Shown here one piece after another: positions 46,760-56,046 of a stretch of 64,000 bases of DNA (position 1 is its first letter; each line of letters opens with the position of its first letter). Under the pieces are notes generated by a model. It was not told the DNA's origin. It saw only the letters and a list, made by a program, of their open reading frames with translations, and ran no database searches. A program made the translations under genes and the position numbers. Source of the stretch: JTS-RE37 sp963756115 (GTDB lineage Bacteria; Bacteroidota; Bacteroidia; Flavobacteriales; Flavobacteriaceae); assembly GCA_963756115.1 (NCBI GenBank), contig CAVWMN010000003.1, positions 868,001 to 932,000 on the forward strand, given 5' to 3'.

Positions 46760-46830
46760 GGGCGCTTTTAGGATTGAAAACAAATGTATCCCAAAAAATA
46801 ATATCTTTATGGCTCAACCAAAACCAAACT

Positions 46831-48642
46831 ATGGTCTTAAGCACATTTGATTACACGCTGATCATTATCTTTTTCAGCATCGTATTGACAATCGGTGTAA
46901 TCGTTTCAAAAAAATCAGGAAAAGATACAGCTGAATTTTTCTTATCGGGCCGGACGATGCCCTGGTGGTTGCTGGGACTTTCCATGGTAGCCACTACCTT
47001 TTCAACAGATACGCCAAACCTGGTCACCGATATCGTGAGGACCAACGGGGTGTCGGGGAACTGGGTCTGGTGGGCCTTCCTGATCACCGGATTGCTTACA
47101 GTTTTCGTGTATGCAAAATTATGGCGCCGATCGAACGTCAATACAGACCTGGAATTTTATGAAATGCGGTACGGTGGCGCTCCGGCCCGTTTCTTAAGAA
47201 AATTCAGGGCCATTTACCTCGGGGTTATTTTCAATGTTATCACCATGTCAGCTGTAACCCTGGCAGCCATCAAAATTGGCGGGATAATGCTGGGCCTGGA
47301 ACCCTGGGTAACGGTGGTTAGTGCCGGGCTTATAACAGTAACCTTTAGTGCACTTGGTGGTTTCAAAGGAGTGGTTTATACTGATTTCCTGTTGTTTTTT
47401 GTTGCCATGAGCGGTGCCATAGGGGCTGCATATTACCTGGTGAATATCCCCGAGGTGGGGGGCATCCATGCGTTAATGGCCAATGAAAATGTACAGGACA
47501 AACTCAATATCCTCCCTGATTTTAGCAATAAAAGTGCCCTCATTACCCTGTTTATCATCCCGCTGGCGGTTCAGTGGTGGAGTTCCTGGTATCCCGGGGC
47601 AGAACCAGGTGGTGGCGGTTATATCGCACAAAGGATGCTGGCCGCGAAAGATGAGAACCACGCAATTGGTGCGACCTTCTTTTTTAACATCATGCACTAC
47701 GCATTACGACCCTGGCCATGGATCCTGGTAGCGCTGGCCTCCCTGGTTGTATATCCGGATATAGCAAGTATACACGAAGCATTCCCTAATGTTACAAACG
47801 ATAAGCTGGGCCATGACCTGGCGTATTCCGCCATGCTGACCAAACTGCCGAGCGGGTTGCTGGGGCTTGTGCTGGCCTCCCTGATCGCTGCCTATATGTC
47901 TACCATTTCTACCCAGCTGAACTGGGGTTCATCTTATATCGTTTATGATTTTTACAAACAACAGATCAATCCGGGGGCTTCTGAAAAAAGATTAGTGGCG
48001 GTAGGCCGTTTATCTACTGTAGCCCTTATGGTTTTTAGTGCCGGCCTGGCCTTATTGCTGCAGAATGCCCTCCAGTTATTTGAAGTGCTCCTCGTATTCG
48101 GGGCTGGGACGGGGCTTATCTTTATCTTAAGGTGGTTCTGGTGGCGGATCAATGCCTGGAGTGAGATCACCGCCATGTTTGCCTCCGGGATCATTTCTAT
48201 TGTATTAAAGCTCACCCCTGTTGGCGCATTCTTTTTTGCTCCCGGTACAGGGGTCCTCCCCGATTGGATGGAGTATCCGTTCGTGGTCCTGGCAACAACC
48301 CTCATCTGGCTTGCGGCTACTTTTATGACCCAGCCTGAATCTGCTGAGGTACTTCGGAATTTCTACCGGAAGATACAACCGGGGGGCCCTGGATGGGCAA
48401 AGGTCATTGCCGATGCCCGGGAAGACAATGTAGTACTTATTAAAAAGGAGGAAAAATGGAGTGTCCCTGCCGGGATCAGTGCTATGTTGGTTGGGTGTGT
48501 GCTAATTTACAGCTGTATGTTCGCAACCGGATATTGGATCTATGGGAGACAGCCCATGGCCTATATCCTTACCGGGGTGGCCATTATCTCCGCAATACTG
48601 TTGATACGGTTATGGAACCGTATGAAAGAACATATATTGTAG
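46831..48642 (+). CDS. Sodium/solute symporter (SSS family)
   Basis: About 603 residues from MVLSTFDYTLIIIFFSIVL. An in-frame start at 46753 would overlap the divergent permease. It has thirteen or more membrane segments with SSS patterns: DTAEFFLSGRTMPWWLLGLS, STDTPNLVTDIV, ALGGFKGVVYTDFL, YIAQRMLAAKDENHA and ASLIAAYMSTISTQLNWGSS. It takes up a sugar or related small solute with sodium across the inner membrane. It probably imports products of the glycan degradation encoded upstream. It is followed by the NagX-like gene. Confidence 0.87.
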   Translation: MVLSTFDYTLIIIFFSIVLTIGVIVSKKSGKDTAEFFLSGRTMPWWLLGLSMVATTFSTDTPNLVTDIVRTNGVSGNWVWWAFLITGLLTVFVYAKLWRRSNVNTDLEFYEMRYGGAPARFLRKFRAIYLGVIFNVITMSAVTLAAIKIGGIMLGLEPWVTVVSAGLITVTFSALGGFKGVVYTDFLLFFVAMSGAIGAAYYLVNIPEVGGIHALMANENVQDKLNILPDFSNKSALITLFIIPLAVQWWSSWYPGAEPGGGGYIAQRMLAAKDENHAIGATFFFNIMHYALRPWPWILVALASLVVYPDIASIHEAFPNVTNDKLGHDLAYSAMLTKLPSGLLGLVLASLIAAYMSTISTQLNWGSSYIVYDFYKQQINPGASEKRLVAVGRLSTVALMVFSAGLALLLQNALQLFEVLLVFGAGTGLIFILRWFWWRINAWSEITAMFASGIISIVLKLTPVGAFFFAPGTGVLPDWMEYPFVVLATTLIWLAATFMTQPESAEVLRNFYRKIQPGGPGWAKVIADAREDNVVLIKKEEKWSVPAGISAMLVGCVLIYSCMFATGYWIYGRQPMAYILTGVAIISAILLIRLWNRMKEHIL

Positions 48643-48702
48643 TATCCAGCGAACGAAACAACCCGTATCCGATTTTATTAATCCGAAAAAGTTTTTATTA
48701 AA

Positions 48703-49791
48703 ATGAAGCAAAGAATAATATCAGTGGATATTTTCAGGGGCCTGACTATAGCCCTGATGATCCTGGTGAACACCCCGGGGACCTGGTCTGATGTCTACAG
48801 TCCTTTTTTACATGCTTCCTGGCACGGATATACCCCTACAGACCTCGTATTCCCGTTCTTCCTTTTTATTGTTGGTACCTCCATTGTCTTTGCATACCGA
48901 AACAAACCGGTACAACCTGCCACATACAGGAAAATCCTGATCCGGGCTTTAAAATTAATCGGCCTGGGGCTTTTCCTGGGCGCCTTCACCATATATTTCC
49001 CATTTATCAAGGACTTTGAAGACATTCGCTTCCCAGGGGTATTGCAGCGAATTGGGATCGTCTTCTTCTTTGCTGCCATTTTGTTCATTAATTTCAATTG
49101 GAAAACCCTGGCAGCCATCTGCGGATTTATATTGGTCGGATATTGGTTGCTGATGGGGTATATCCCCGTAAACGGGATGGAATCCACTTTTGACCGGGCG
49201 GCCAACAACCTGGCCAATTATGTGGACCTCCATGTCCTGGGCTCCCATATGTATAAGGAAGATTACGATCCGGAAGGGATTTTAAGCACCCTCCCTTCCA
49301 TCGCTTCATCGTTGCTGGGGATATTCACAGGTCTTCTCCTTCTTTCAGAATACCGGAAGAAGGTCTCCCTTATGCTGGGGATGGGTGTGATAATGGTGGT
49401 GGCAGGCCATTTATGGGATGCGGTATTCCCCATCAACAAAGCCCTTTGGAGCAGTAGTTTTGTGCTTGTGACCGCAGGGTGGGCGAATGTTTTACTCGCG
49501 CTTATCTATTATCTTACAGACGTTAAAGGCAAGGATTTCGGGGGGATATTCAAAGCCACCGGGGCCAACGCCATTACCGTTTACTTCCTGTCGAGCTTTA
49601 TAACCAAACTCTTTTATTCCATAAAGGTTGACGGGGATACTTCCCTGCACGGATGGCTCTATCAGCATCTGTATGTACATGATTTTTTACCGGCGAAACT
49701 CTCATCCCTGCTGTATGCCCTTACAGTAGTTACCTTTTATATACTGCTTGCTTTGGTGATGTATAGGAAAAAAATATTTATCAAGGTGTAG
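48703..49791 (+). CDS. NagX/HGSNAT-like membrane acyltransferase (DUF5009 type)
   Basis: A 362-residue polytopic protein: SVDIFRGLTIALMILVNTPG at the start, then FLHASWHGYTPTDLVFPFFLFIVGTS with the family's HA-x-W-x-G motif, and PGVLQRIGIVFFFAAILF. It resembles heparan-alpha-glucosaminide N-acetyltransferase and bacterial NagX. HGSNAT moves acetyl groups across a membrane to glucosamine ends, and the bacterial forms are less well known. It lies 60 bases after the symporter, so the pair may import and modify an amino sugar. Confidence 0.83.
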   Translation: MKQRIISVDIFRGLTIALMILVNTPGTWSDVYSPFLHASWHGYTPTDLVFPFFLFIVGTSIVFAYRNKPVQPATYRKILIRALKLIGLGLFLGAFTIYFPFIKDFEDIRFPGVLQRIGIVFFFAAILFINFNWKTLAAICGFILVGYWLLMGYIPVNGMESTFDRAANNLANYVDLHVLGSHMYKEDYDPEGILSTLPSIASSLLGIFTGLLLLSEYRKKVSLMLGMGVIMVVAGHLWDAVFPINKALWSSSFVLVTAGWANVLLALIYYLTDVKGKDFGGIFKATGANAITVYFLSSFITKLFYSIKVDGDTSLHGWLYQHLYVHDFLPAKLSSLLYALTVVTFYILLALVMYRKKIFIKV

Positions 49792-49817
49792 ATGAGCCCC
49801 GGTTGACGGCATGTACC

Positions 49818-50669
49818 CTATCCGGACGGCGTCTGCAGTGTAGGTGTTTTGGGGGCTGTTTTCCCGAATGCCCACATCAGAAAATCGGGGAAAATTGCAG
49901 CCCAGGTGGGCAGATCGTGCTTTCCCTCCGGTAATTCCACATACGTTATATCGCCCGGGAATGAATACCCCTTTTGCCGTAATTCCCTGATGACATCCAG
50001 GGTATCATCGATGGAATCTATGATCCCGTTTTGGTTCCGGTCCGCCTGCTCATCCTGGGTGCCGCATTGAAACCAGAATTTCAGGTGGGGATGAAAGGCC
50101 GCTTTTTTTATTTCATCCAGGATAATACGGCTTCTGTCTGCAAGGTCCTTTTTCTGATAAGCCTTTTTTCGCCACCAGAACGACCCACTGAAAACCCCTG
50201 CTTTCCCGAACGAACTGGAATGTTTTAAAACTATATCAAAGGCGGACAACCCACCCAGCGACATTCCGCAGTAGACCCAATCGCCCGGTTGCCTGGAAGT
50301 ATTGAACTCGCTTTTCAAAAAGGGCATAAGCTCTTCCATGATGAATTTGGAGTACCGGAAGGCGTTTGCACCCCGGCCTTTAAAGTCGGCCGTCGATATT
50401 GTGCCATAGTCGTGGATCCGGTTTTTGTTGGTTTCTATACCAACATAAATAAAGGGCTGAATGCGCTTGTCACTGTAGGAATTTATCAGTGTTTGTTCCA
50501 TGTTCATCCCCAGATAATCCTGCCCGTCATTCATCAATAAAACCGGGAAGGGTTTTTGGGTGGTTTTATAATTGCCGGGGGCTGCCCAGCGAAAGAAAAC
50601 CTTCCTTTCCAGGTTCCTGGAGAAAAGGCTTCCTTTGAGCATCAACAGATTTGTTTCGAATTGCATCAT
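49818..50669 (-). CDS. Enterochelin esterase-like alpha/beta hydrolase
   Basis: About 283 residues from MMQFETNLLMLKG. A start at 50687 adds six residues. It is an esterase D/enterochelin esterase-type hydrolase: FPVLLMNDGQDYLGMN, YCGMSLGGLSAFDIVLKH with the nucleophile Ser, GVFSGSFWWRKK, FWFQCGTQDEQADRN and a His near EGKHDLPTW. Some members release siderophore or act on acyl-glycans. It has no signal peptide. It is divergent from the five-gene ligase cluster and shares the 104-base gap with it, so it may be part of the same system. Confidence 0.78.
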   Translation of the reverse strand: MMQFETNLLMLKGSLFSRNLERKVFFRWAAPGNYKTTQKPFPVLLMNDGQDYLGMNMEQTLINSYSDKRIQPFIYVGIETNKNRIHDYGTISTADFKGRGANAFRYSKFIMEELMPFLKSEFNTSRQPGDWVYCGMSLGGLSAFDIVLKHSSSFGKAGVFSGSFWWRKKAYQKKDLADRSRIILDEIKKAAFHPHLKFWFQCGTQDEQADRNQNGIIDSIDDTLDVIRELRQKGYSFPGDITYVELPEGKHDLPTWAAIFPDFLMWAFGKTAPKTPTLQTPSG

Positions 50670-50791
50670 TCCTGGTAGAAGTTGCAAGTATAACGAATCC
50701 GTAAATTAAATCGCACCACAGTAGAAATTAATCTAAATTAGCCACCTGTGAATAGTTGTAAGATTAACATATTTAGGGTACATTTAGAATA

Positions 50792-51502
50792 ATGGCAAAT
50801 TTGCAACACCTTCAGTACTATTCCAATACGCTGGGCAGGGATATCAACTTGGAAATTACCGGACATTGGGGCCATCCCATATTGATGTTCCCTTCATCTG
50901 GTGGCCAGTTTACCCAAAATACGGATTTTGGGCTTAACGGATCTGTGATGCAATTTGTTGAGGAGGGGAAGATCAAACTTTACAATGTGGAAACACTGGA
51001 TATGCTCTCCTTTTATGCAGACGGGCTCTCATCAGAAATTAAGATCCACAACTACGAATTATACATGCGTTTTTTGCAAAATGAACTGATCCCATTTATC
51101 CAAAGGGAGTGCAATACACATAGAATTGCGGTCGCCGGAGTAAGTTTCGGGGGCTATCATGCGGCCAATACCGCCTTTCGTTTTCCCGATGTCATTTCCC
51201 ACCTCTTTTCCCTGTCGGGGGTATTCAACATCCGCAAGTTTGTTCCACTTTCAGACGATATGCGGATTTATTTTAATTGCCCGGAGGAGTTTATGCAAAA
51301 CGAGGAGTCCTGGAAATACAACCACATGCAGATTGTGTTGAGTACATCTGACTGGGATAGCTGCAAGCCCGGGAACCAGCACATGGCTGGGATCCTGGAT
51401 TCAAAAGGCATTGCCCACTGGTATGATGAAAAAAAATGGATAGAACACGACTGGCCTTTGTGGAAAATGGTTTTTCCCGAATACATTGGCAGGTATTTTT
51501 AG
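50792..51502 (+). CDS. Small esterase-like alpha/beta hydrolase, first gene of the ligase cluster
   Basis: A 236-residue esterase-like protein without a signal peptide: GHWGHPILMFPSSGGQFTQN (oxyanion region), VAGVSFGGYHAANTAFRFP (nucleophile elbow with Ser), and a His in WIEHDWPLWKMVFP near the end. The fold matches the divergent esterase at 49818. It begins a plus-strand run of five genes with short gaps, so a role in releasing or processing the product of the ligases is suggested. Substrate unknown. Confidence 0.78.
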   Translation: MANLQHLQYYSNTLGRDINLEITGHWGHPILMFPSSGGQFTQNTDFGLNGSVMQFVEEGKIKLYNVETLDMLSFYADGLSSEIKIHNYELYMRFLQNELIPFIQRECNTHRIAVAGVSFGGYHAANTAFRFPDVISHLFSLSGVFNIRKFVPLSDDMRIYFNCPEEFMQNEESWKYNHMQIVLSTSDWDSCKPGNQHMAGILDSKGIAHWYDEKKWIEHDWPLWKMVFPEYIGRYF

Positions 51503-51530
51503 AATTTGAAACGACACAAAAATATACATC

Positions 51531-52763
51531 ATGGTAAAAAAAGTAGGAATATTATTTGGAATGGAAGACACCTTCCCGTGGGCTTTTATCAATAAAGTAA
51601 ATGAATTGGGCAATGGGACAGTTGTAGCGGAACCTGTTTCCATAGATAAGGTACAGCAGGGCATAGATTACGGGTACCATGTGATCATCGACCGGATTTC
51701 GCAGGAAGTCCCCTTTTACCGTGCGTACCTTAAAAATGCTGCTTTGATGGGGACAGCAGTTATCAACAACCCCTTTTGGTGGAGTGCAGATGAAAAGTTT
51801 TTTAATAATTGCCTATCCATGCAGATAGGGGTCCCGGTACCCAAAACGATATTACTGCCTTCCAAGGCCCGGCCCGATGATACCACTGAAAAATCCTTTA
51901 GGAACCTCAAAGCACCGCTGGACTGGGATTATATCTTTAATTATATAGGATTTCCGGCCTATATGAAACCCCATTCCGGGGGCGGTTGGAAAAGCGTATA
52001 CCGGGTAGATAACCCGGATGACCTGTTCGCCAAACACGAAGAAACCGGACAATTGGTTATGATGCTGCAGGAGGAAATTGTTTTCGAAGATTATTACAGG
52101 GTCTATTGCCTGGGGCAAAAATATGTACACATTATGCCTTATGAACCCCGCAATGCATTCCATGAGCGCTATGTTACCGAACCCAAAACAACCGGGGCGG
52201 AGCACCAGAAGTTAATGAAAACCATCCATGATTATACCATTAAGCTTAACAAGGCACTGGGATATGATTTCAATACAGTGGAATTCGCGATTCGCAATGG
52301 CATTCCCTATGCGATCGACTTCTGCAACCCGGCTCCTGATGCAGATGTTCATTCTGTAGGGCAGGCCAACTTTAACTGGATCGTAGAGCATGCAGCAAAA
52401 TTTGCCGTAGAAAAGGCCAATTCACATAAAGGCGGGCAAAACAATTGCTCCTGGGGTACATTTTTACAAACTGCCGTAAACCCCGCCAAATCAAGTGTGG
52501 GCAAGGTCAACCTGAAGACGGCTGCACAGGCCAAAAAAACCGCGGTAAAAACCCCGCTTGGCAAAGAGGAACTCTCTGCTGCGCGCAAGCCAAGGGCGGT
52601 GGTCAATAAAACTACACCAAAGGCGGGGGCAGTTAGCTCAAAATCAAAAGCTTCCGGCACCTCAGCAAAACCTAAGCCCGGGGCAGCCCCTTCGGGCAAG
52701 GCTGCTGCTGCGAAGAAAACAACAGCCAAGACGGCGGCAAAAAACCCAAAAACCAAAAAGTAA
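51531..52763 (+). CDS. ATP-grasp ligase with histone-H1-like C-terminal tail
   Basis: A 410-residue protein. Residues 1-310 form an ATP-grasp enzyme of the glutathione synthetase/RimK kind: KVGILFGMEDTFPWAFINKV at the start, NCLSMQIGVPVPKTILLPS, YMKPHSGGGWKSVYRV, MLQEEIVFEDYYRVYCLGQ and a metal-site region FNTVEFAIRNGIPYAIDFCN. The last 95 or so residues are a low-complexity tail rich in Lys, Ala, Pro, Ser and Thr (KAAAAKKTTAKTAAKNPKTK) resembling a histone H1 tail. It would join a carboxylate to an amine with ATP. The tail could bind nucleic acid or polyanions. It is 28 bases after the esterase gene. Confidence 0.82.
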   Translation: MVKKVGILFGMEDTFPWAFINKVNELGNGTVVAEPVSIDKVQQGIDYGYHVIIDRISQEVPFYRAYLKNAALMGTAVINNPFWWSADEKFFNNCLSMQIGVPVPKTILLPSKARPDDTTEKSFRNLKAPLDWDYIFNYIGFPAYMKPHSGGGWKSVYRVDNPDDLFAKHEETGQLVMMLQEEIVFEDYYRVYCLGQKYVHIMPYEPRNAFHERYVTEPKTTGAEHQKLMKTIHDYTIKLNKALGYDFNTVEFAIRNGIPYAIDFCNPAPDADVHSVGQANFNWIVEHAAKFAVEKANSHKGGQNNCSWGTFLQTAVNPAKSSVGKVNLKTAAQAKKTAVKTPLGKEELSAARKPRAVVNKTTPKAGAVSSKSKASGTSAKPKPGAAPSGKAAAAKKTTAKTAAKNPKTKK

Positions 52764-52796
52764 GCAAGGGCTGAGCTATAAACCCATATACGGAAA

Positions 52797-53894
52797 ATGA
52801 ATAAGTTCACACTTGGGATAGAAGAAGAATTTCAGATACTGGATGCCGAAACATTAAAGCTTCGTTCCCAGATGTCAAAGATTATTGACGGGGGAAAAGT
52901 ACTTTTAAAGGAACGCATCAAGGAAGAAATGCATCAGTCTGTGGTGGAAATGGGTACCAATATCTGTGAAAACATTCAGCAGGCCAGGGATGAAGTATCC
53001 TATTTAAGGCAACAGGTTATCGCACTGGCCGACAAGGAGGGCCTTAAGGTCGCCGCTGCGGGGACCCATCCATTTTCTCACTGGAGCGAACAGCTCATTA
53101 CCCCCAACCCTAGATATGATGCCCTTATAGCAGAAATGAAGGACGTGGCCCGGTCGAATCTTATCTTCGGGATGCACGTCCACGTAGGGATTCCCAACCG
53201 GGAAGAAGGACTTCATATCATGAATGTAGCCCGGTATTTTTTGCCACACCTCTATGCACTGTCAACAAATTCCCCATTTTGGGAAGGCCGGGAGACCGGG
53301 TTCAAATCCTTTCGATCCAAGATCTTTGACAAGTTCCCCAGGACTGGGATCCCGCCCTATTTTGCCAGTGTCGCCGAGTATGATAAATTCATCGAGATCC
53401 TGGTAAAGACCCGCTGTATAGACAACGGTAAAAAAATCTGGTGGGACATCCGCCTGCATCCCTTCTATCCCACCGTGGAATTTCGCGTATGCGATATGAT
53501 CCTGACCGTAGATGAGGTCATGTGTATAGCTGCATTGATGCAATGCATCATTGCCAAACTCCACCTGTTACATCGGAAGAACCAGAGTTTCAGATCGTAC
53601 CGCAGGGTGCTGATCAATGAAAATAAATGGCGTGCAGCCCGCTGGGGCATAGATGCCCAACTGATCGATTTTGGTAAAGAAGAGGAGGTGCCATTCAATA
53701 CCCTTATCAATGAACTCCTGGAGTTTATAGACGATGTGGTGGATGACCTGGGATGCCGCAATGAAGTGAATTATGTGTACCAGATGTTGGAGCAGGGTTC
53801 AGGGGCAGACAGGCAGCTGAAGGTGTATGAAGATTCCAAGGACCTGAAACAGGTAGTCCAGTATATAGTGGAAGAGACGGCCAAAGGGCTGTGA
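52797..53894 (+). CDS. Carboxylate-amine ligase (YbdK/GCS2 type)
   Basis: A 365-residue glutamate-cysteine ligase family 2 protein: FTLGIEEEFQILDAETLKLR, IKEEMHQSVVEMGTNICENI, GTHPFSHWSEQLITPNPRYD, FGMHVHVGIPNREE, LSTNSPFWEGRETGFKSFRS and TVEFRVCDMILTVDE. The family makes an amide bond between a glutamyl-like carboxylate and an amine, and many members act on unknown substrates. It is 33 bases after the ATP-grasp gene. Two ligase types in one operon suggest a two-step peptide-like assembly. Confidence 0.9.
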   Translation: MNKFTLGIEEEFQILDAETLKLRSQMSKIIDGGKVLLKERIKEEMHQSVVEMGTNICENIQQARDEVSYLRQQVIALADKEGLKVAAAGTHPFSHWSEQLITPNPRYDALIAEMKDVARSNLIFGMHVHVGIPNREEGLHIMNVARYFLPHLYALSTNSPFWEGRETGFKSFRSKIFDKFPRTGIPPYFASVAEYDKFIEILVKTRCIDNGKKIWWDIRLHPFYPTVEFRVCDMILTVDEVMCIAALMQCIIAKLHLLHRKNQSFRSYRRVLINENKWRAARWGIDAQLIDFGKEEEVPFNTLINELLEFIDDVVDDLGCRNEVNYVYQMLEQGSGADRQLKVYEDSKDLKQVVQYIVEETAKGL

Positions 53895-53990
53895 ACCGGG
53901 CAAACGAAAAGGACAACTTTTGCGTTATAAGTCGAGTCGCAACAATTTACAGCAGGGTACATTAAGGAAAGCAGGGCTCTTACGACAGAG

Positions 53991-54842
53991 ATGAAAAATA
54001 AAGCAATGCAGGAAACGATTAAAATAGCCGTACTGGATATGAATGCAGAACAACCCAATGAAGGGATGCGCTGTATCACTATGCTGGTGGGGCAATTTTT
54101 GGCTGGGGAGGGTATCAATGGCAGTTATGATGTTTTTGAGGTGCGGATCAAATCAGAAATACCCCGGATGGAGGACTATGATATCTTTATCTCCTCCGGA
54201 GGACCGGGTGCTCCCTATCTTACAGGATCCGATTGGGAGAAAAATTATTTTGATCTCCTGGATGCCATCCTGAACAATAATCTGGTACATCCCATAAAGA
54301 AACACCTTTTCCTGATATGCCATTCTTTTCAACTCGCATGCCTCCATTGGGATCTGGCAAAAGTAACCAAGCGAAGGTCCACCTCGTTTGGCATTTTCCC
54401 CATATTCAAGACCCAGAGCGGGGAACTTGAGCCCTTGTTTAAAGGTCTCGACAATCCATTCTATGCCGTGGATTCAAGGGATTATCAGGTTGTAGGTCCC
54501 CGGGAATGGAAGCTCGATACGCTGGATGGGAAGGTATTGTGCCGTGAAAAGATACGGCCACATGTTCCCCTGGAACGAGCGGTTATGGCTATCCGGTTTT
54601 CCAATGAAATATTCGGGGTGCAATTCCATCCCGAAGCAGATTCTGAAGGCATGCTGCGCTATTTCCTAAGGGAAGACAAGCGGAAAAAGGTCATTAAGGT
54701 ACACGGGCAGAAAAAGTATCTCGACATGCTTGAACACCTGGATGATGATGATAAGATCCTCAAGACCAACAGCATAATTATTCCCAGGTTTTTGGAACAG
54801 GCAGCGGATGCGCTGGAACAGGCAAAACTAACAACAGCATGA
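53991..54842 (+). CDS. Class I glutamine amidotransferase-like protein
   Basis: A 283-residue protein with a class I (triad) glutamine amidotransferase domain: DIFISSGGPGAPYL, the nucleophile Cys in FLICHSFQLACLHW, and a His-Glu pair in FGVQFHPEADSEG. The C-terminal 60 residues are helical and charged (LRYFLREDKRKKVIKVH) and unlike the usual domain end. It could supply ammonia or cleave a gamma-glutamyl bond. It overlaps the next gene by 4 bases and is translated with it. Confidence 0.85.
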   Translation: MKNKAMQETIKIAVLDMNAEQPNEGMRCITMLVGQFLAGEGINGSYDVFEVRIKSEIPRMEDYDIFISSGGPGAPYLTGSDWEKNYFDLLDAILNNNLVHPIKKHLFLICHSFQLACLHWDLAKVTKRRSTSFGIFPIFKTQSGELEPLFKGLDNPFYAVDSRDYQVVGPREWKLDTLDGKVLCREKIRPHVPLERAVMAIRFSNEIFGVQFHPEADSEGMLRYFLREDKRKKVIKVHGQKKYLDMLEHLDDDDKILKTNSIIIPRFLEQAADALEQAKLTTA

Positions 54843-56035
54843 TACCAAAGGTCCGGGAAGCCTTCAACGCGGGGTTTAAACAGGAATACTATGAGAGCCT
54901 GCAACGGCAGGTGCTGTTAACCTTTGGCGAACATTGCCCCTTCCGGATATCGGAAACGCCTGTATTTATAAGCCGCGAGGTCAAAGAAATGGTAATGGAG
55001 GCCTGCGATTCCATTATAGACCAGATATGGAAGCTGGACCTTGAAGGCATCCGGAATAAGTATACGCCGGTACAAACCGGGACCGGGAACCTGAACGGAA
55101 AGCCCCATTTCCTGGCGATCGATTTTGGGCTGTGCCAGGACAACCAGGGAAAGATAGTGCCGCAACTGATCGAATTGCAGGCGTTCCCATCCCTTATGTT
55201 CTACCAGCCGTTTTTAGGCGAGGCGTTCCTTGACAATTATCCCAACATCCCCAAAAAAGGCTTCCATTATTTCCTGGATGGCCTGAATGAAGACGCGTAT
55301 CACAAAAAGGTAAAAGACTTGATATTGGGCGGGGAAAATCCGGAGAATGTCATCCTGATGGAATTGTATCCGGAGCAGCAAAAAACGCGGCTCGACTTCT
55401 GGGCTACGCGACAGGCCATGGGGATAGCCGTTGTATGTATGACCAAAGTGATCAAAAAAGGCAAAAAGCTTTTTTATAAGAAAGACGGGAAACTGGTCCC
55501 CATACACCGCATTTATAACCGGGTGATCTATGATGAACTGATCCGGTATACAGACCTTAAAACAGAGTTTACCTTGTATGAGGACCTGGAAGTGGAATGG
55601 ATAACTCACCCGGACTGGTTTTTTGTTATCTCTAAATGTATCATGCCCCTTTTGAAACACCGGTTTATCCCCGAATCGTTCTATCTCAGCGATATCCCGG
55701 CCGACATTGACCTGTCCGGGTATGTATTAAAGCCACTTTTCTCATTTGCAGGAAAAGGGATAGACCTGAACCCAACCCGCGAAGCCCTGGACCAGATCGC
55801 TGACCCGGGGAATTACCTCCTTCAGAAAAAGGTTGAATATGCCCCCCTCATCAAAACCAAAACAGAAAAGAATTCAAAAGTGGAACTCCGGATCCTCTAC
55901 ATCCTGGACCCGGAAGAAGACCAGCTGAAACCGGTGATAAATCTTACCCGGATGGGTAAAGGCGGACTTATCAATGTGTCACACCTTACGGAGGATACCT
56001 GGATAGGTTCCTCCATCAGTTTCTTTGAAGATTAG
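54839..56035 (+). CDS. ATP-grasp-like protein of unknown substrate, last gene of the cluster
   Basis: A 398-residue cytoplasmic protein. The middle and C-terminal parts suggest an ATP-grasp fold: FLAIDFGLCQDNQGKIVPQL, LKPLFSFAGKGIDLNP (like a glycine-rich ATP loop), YLLQKKVEYAPLI and VELRILYILDPEEDQLKPV. The family is not one I can name. The start overlaps the amidotransferase stop (ATGA). Two ATP-grasp enzymes, a GCS2-type ligase, an amidotransferase and esterases in one unit indicate a multi-step amide-bond pathway. Confidence 0.7.
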   Translation: MIPKVREAFNAGFKQEYYESLQRQVLLTFGEHCPFRISETPVFISREVKEMVMEACDSIIDQIWKLDLEGIRNKYTPVQTGTGNLNGKPHFLAIDFGLCQDNQGKIVPQLIELQAFPSLMFYQPFLGEAFLDNYPNIPKKGFHYFLDGLNEDAYHKKVKDLILGGENPENVILMELYPEQQKTRLDFWATRQAMGIAVVCMTKVIKKGKKLFYKKDGKLVPIHRIYNRVIYDELIRYTDLKTEFTLYEDLEVEWITHPDWFFVISKCIMPLLKHRFIPESFYLSDIPADIDLSGYVLKPLFSFAGKGIDLNPTREALDQIADPGNYLLQKKVEYAPLIKTKTEKNSKVELRILYILDPEEDQLKPVINLTRMGKGGLINVSHLTEDTWIGSSISFFED

Positions 56036-56046
56036 CATGATTGGGT

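Noticed and set aside
52349..52810. A hydrophobic minus-strand frame that looks like a membrane protein
   Set aside because: It is the reverse of the Lys/Ala-rich tail of the ATP-grasp ligase, and its hydrophobic look comes from Lys and Ala codons read backwards.
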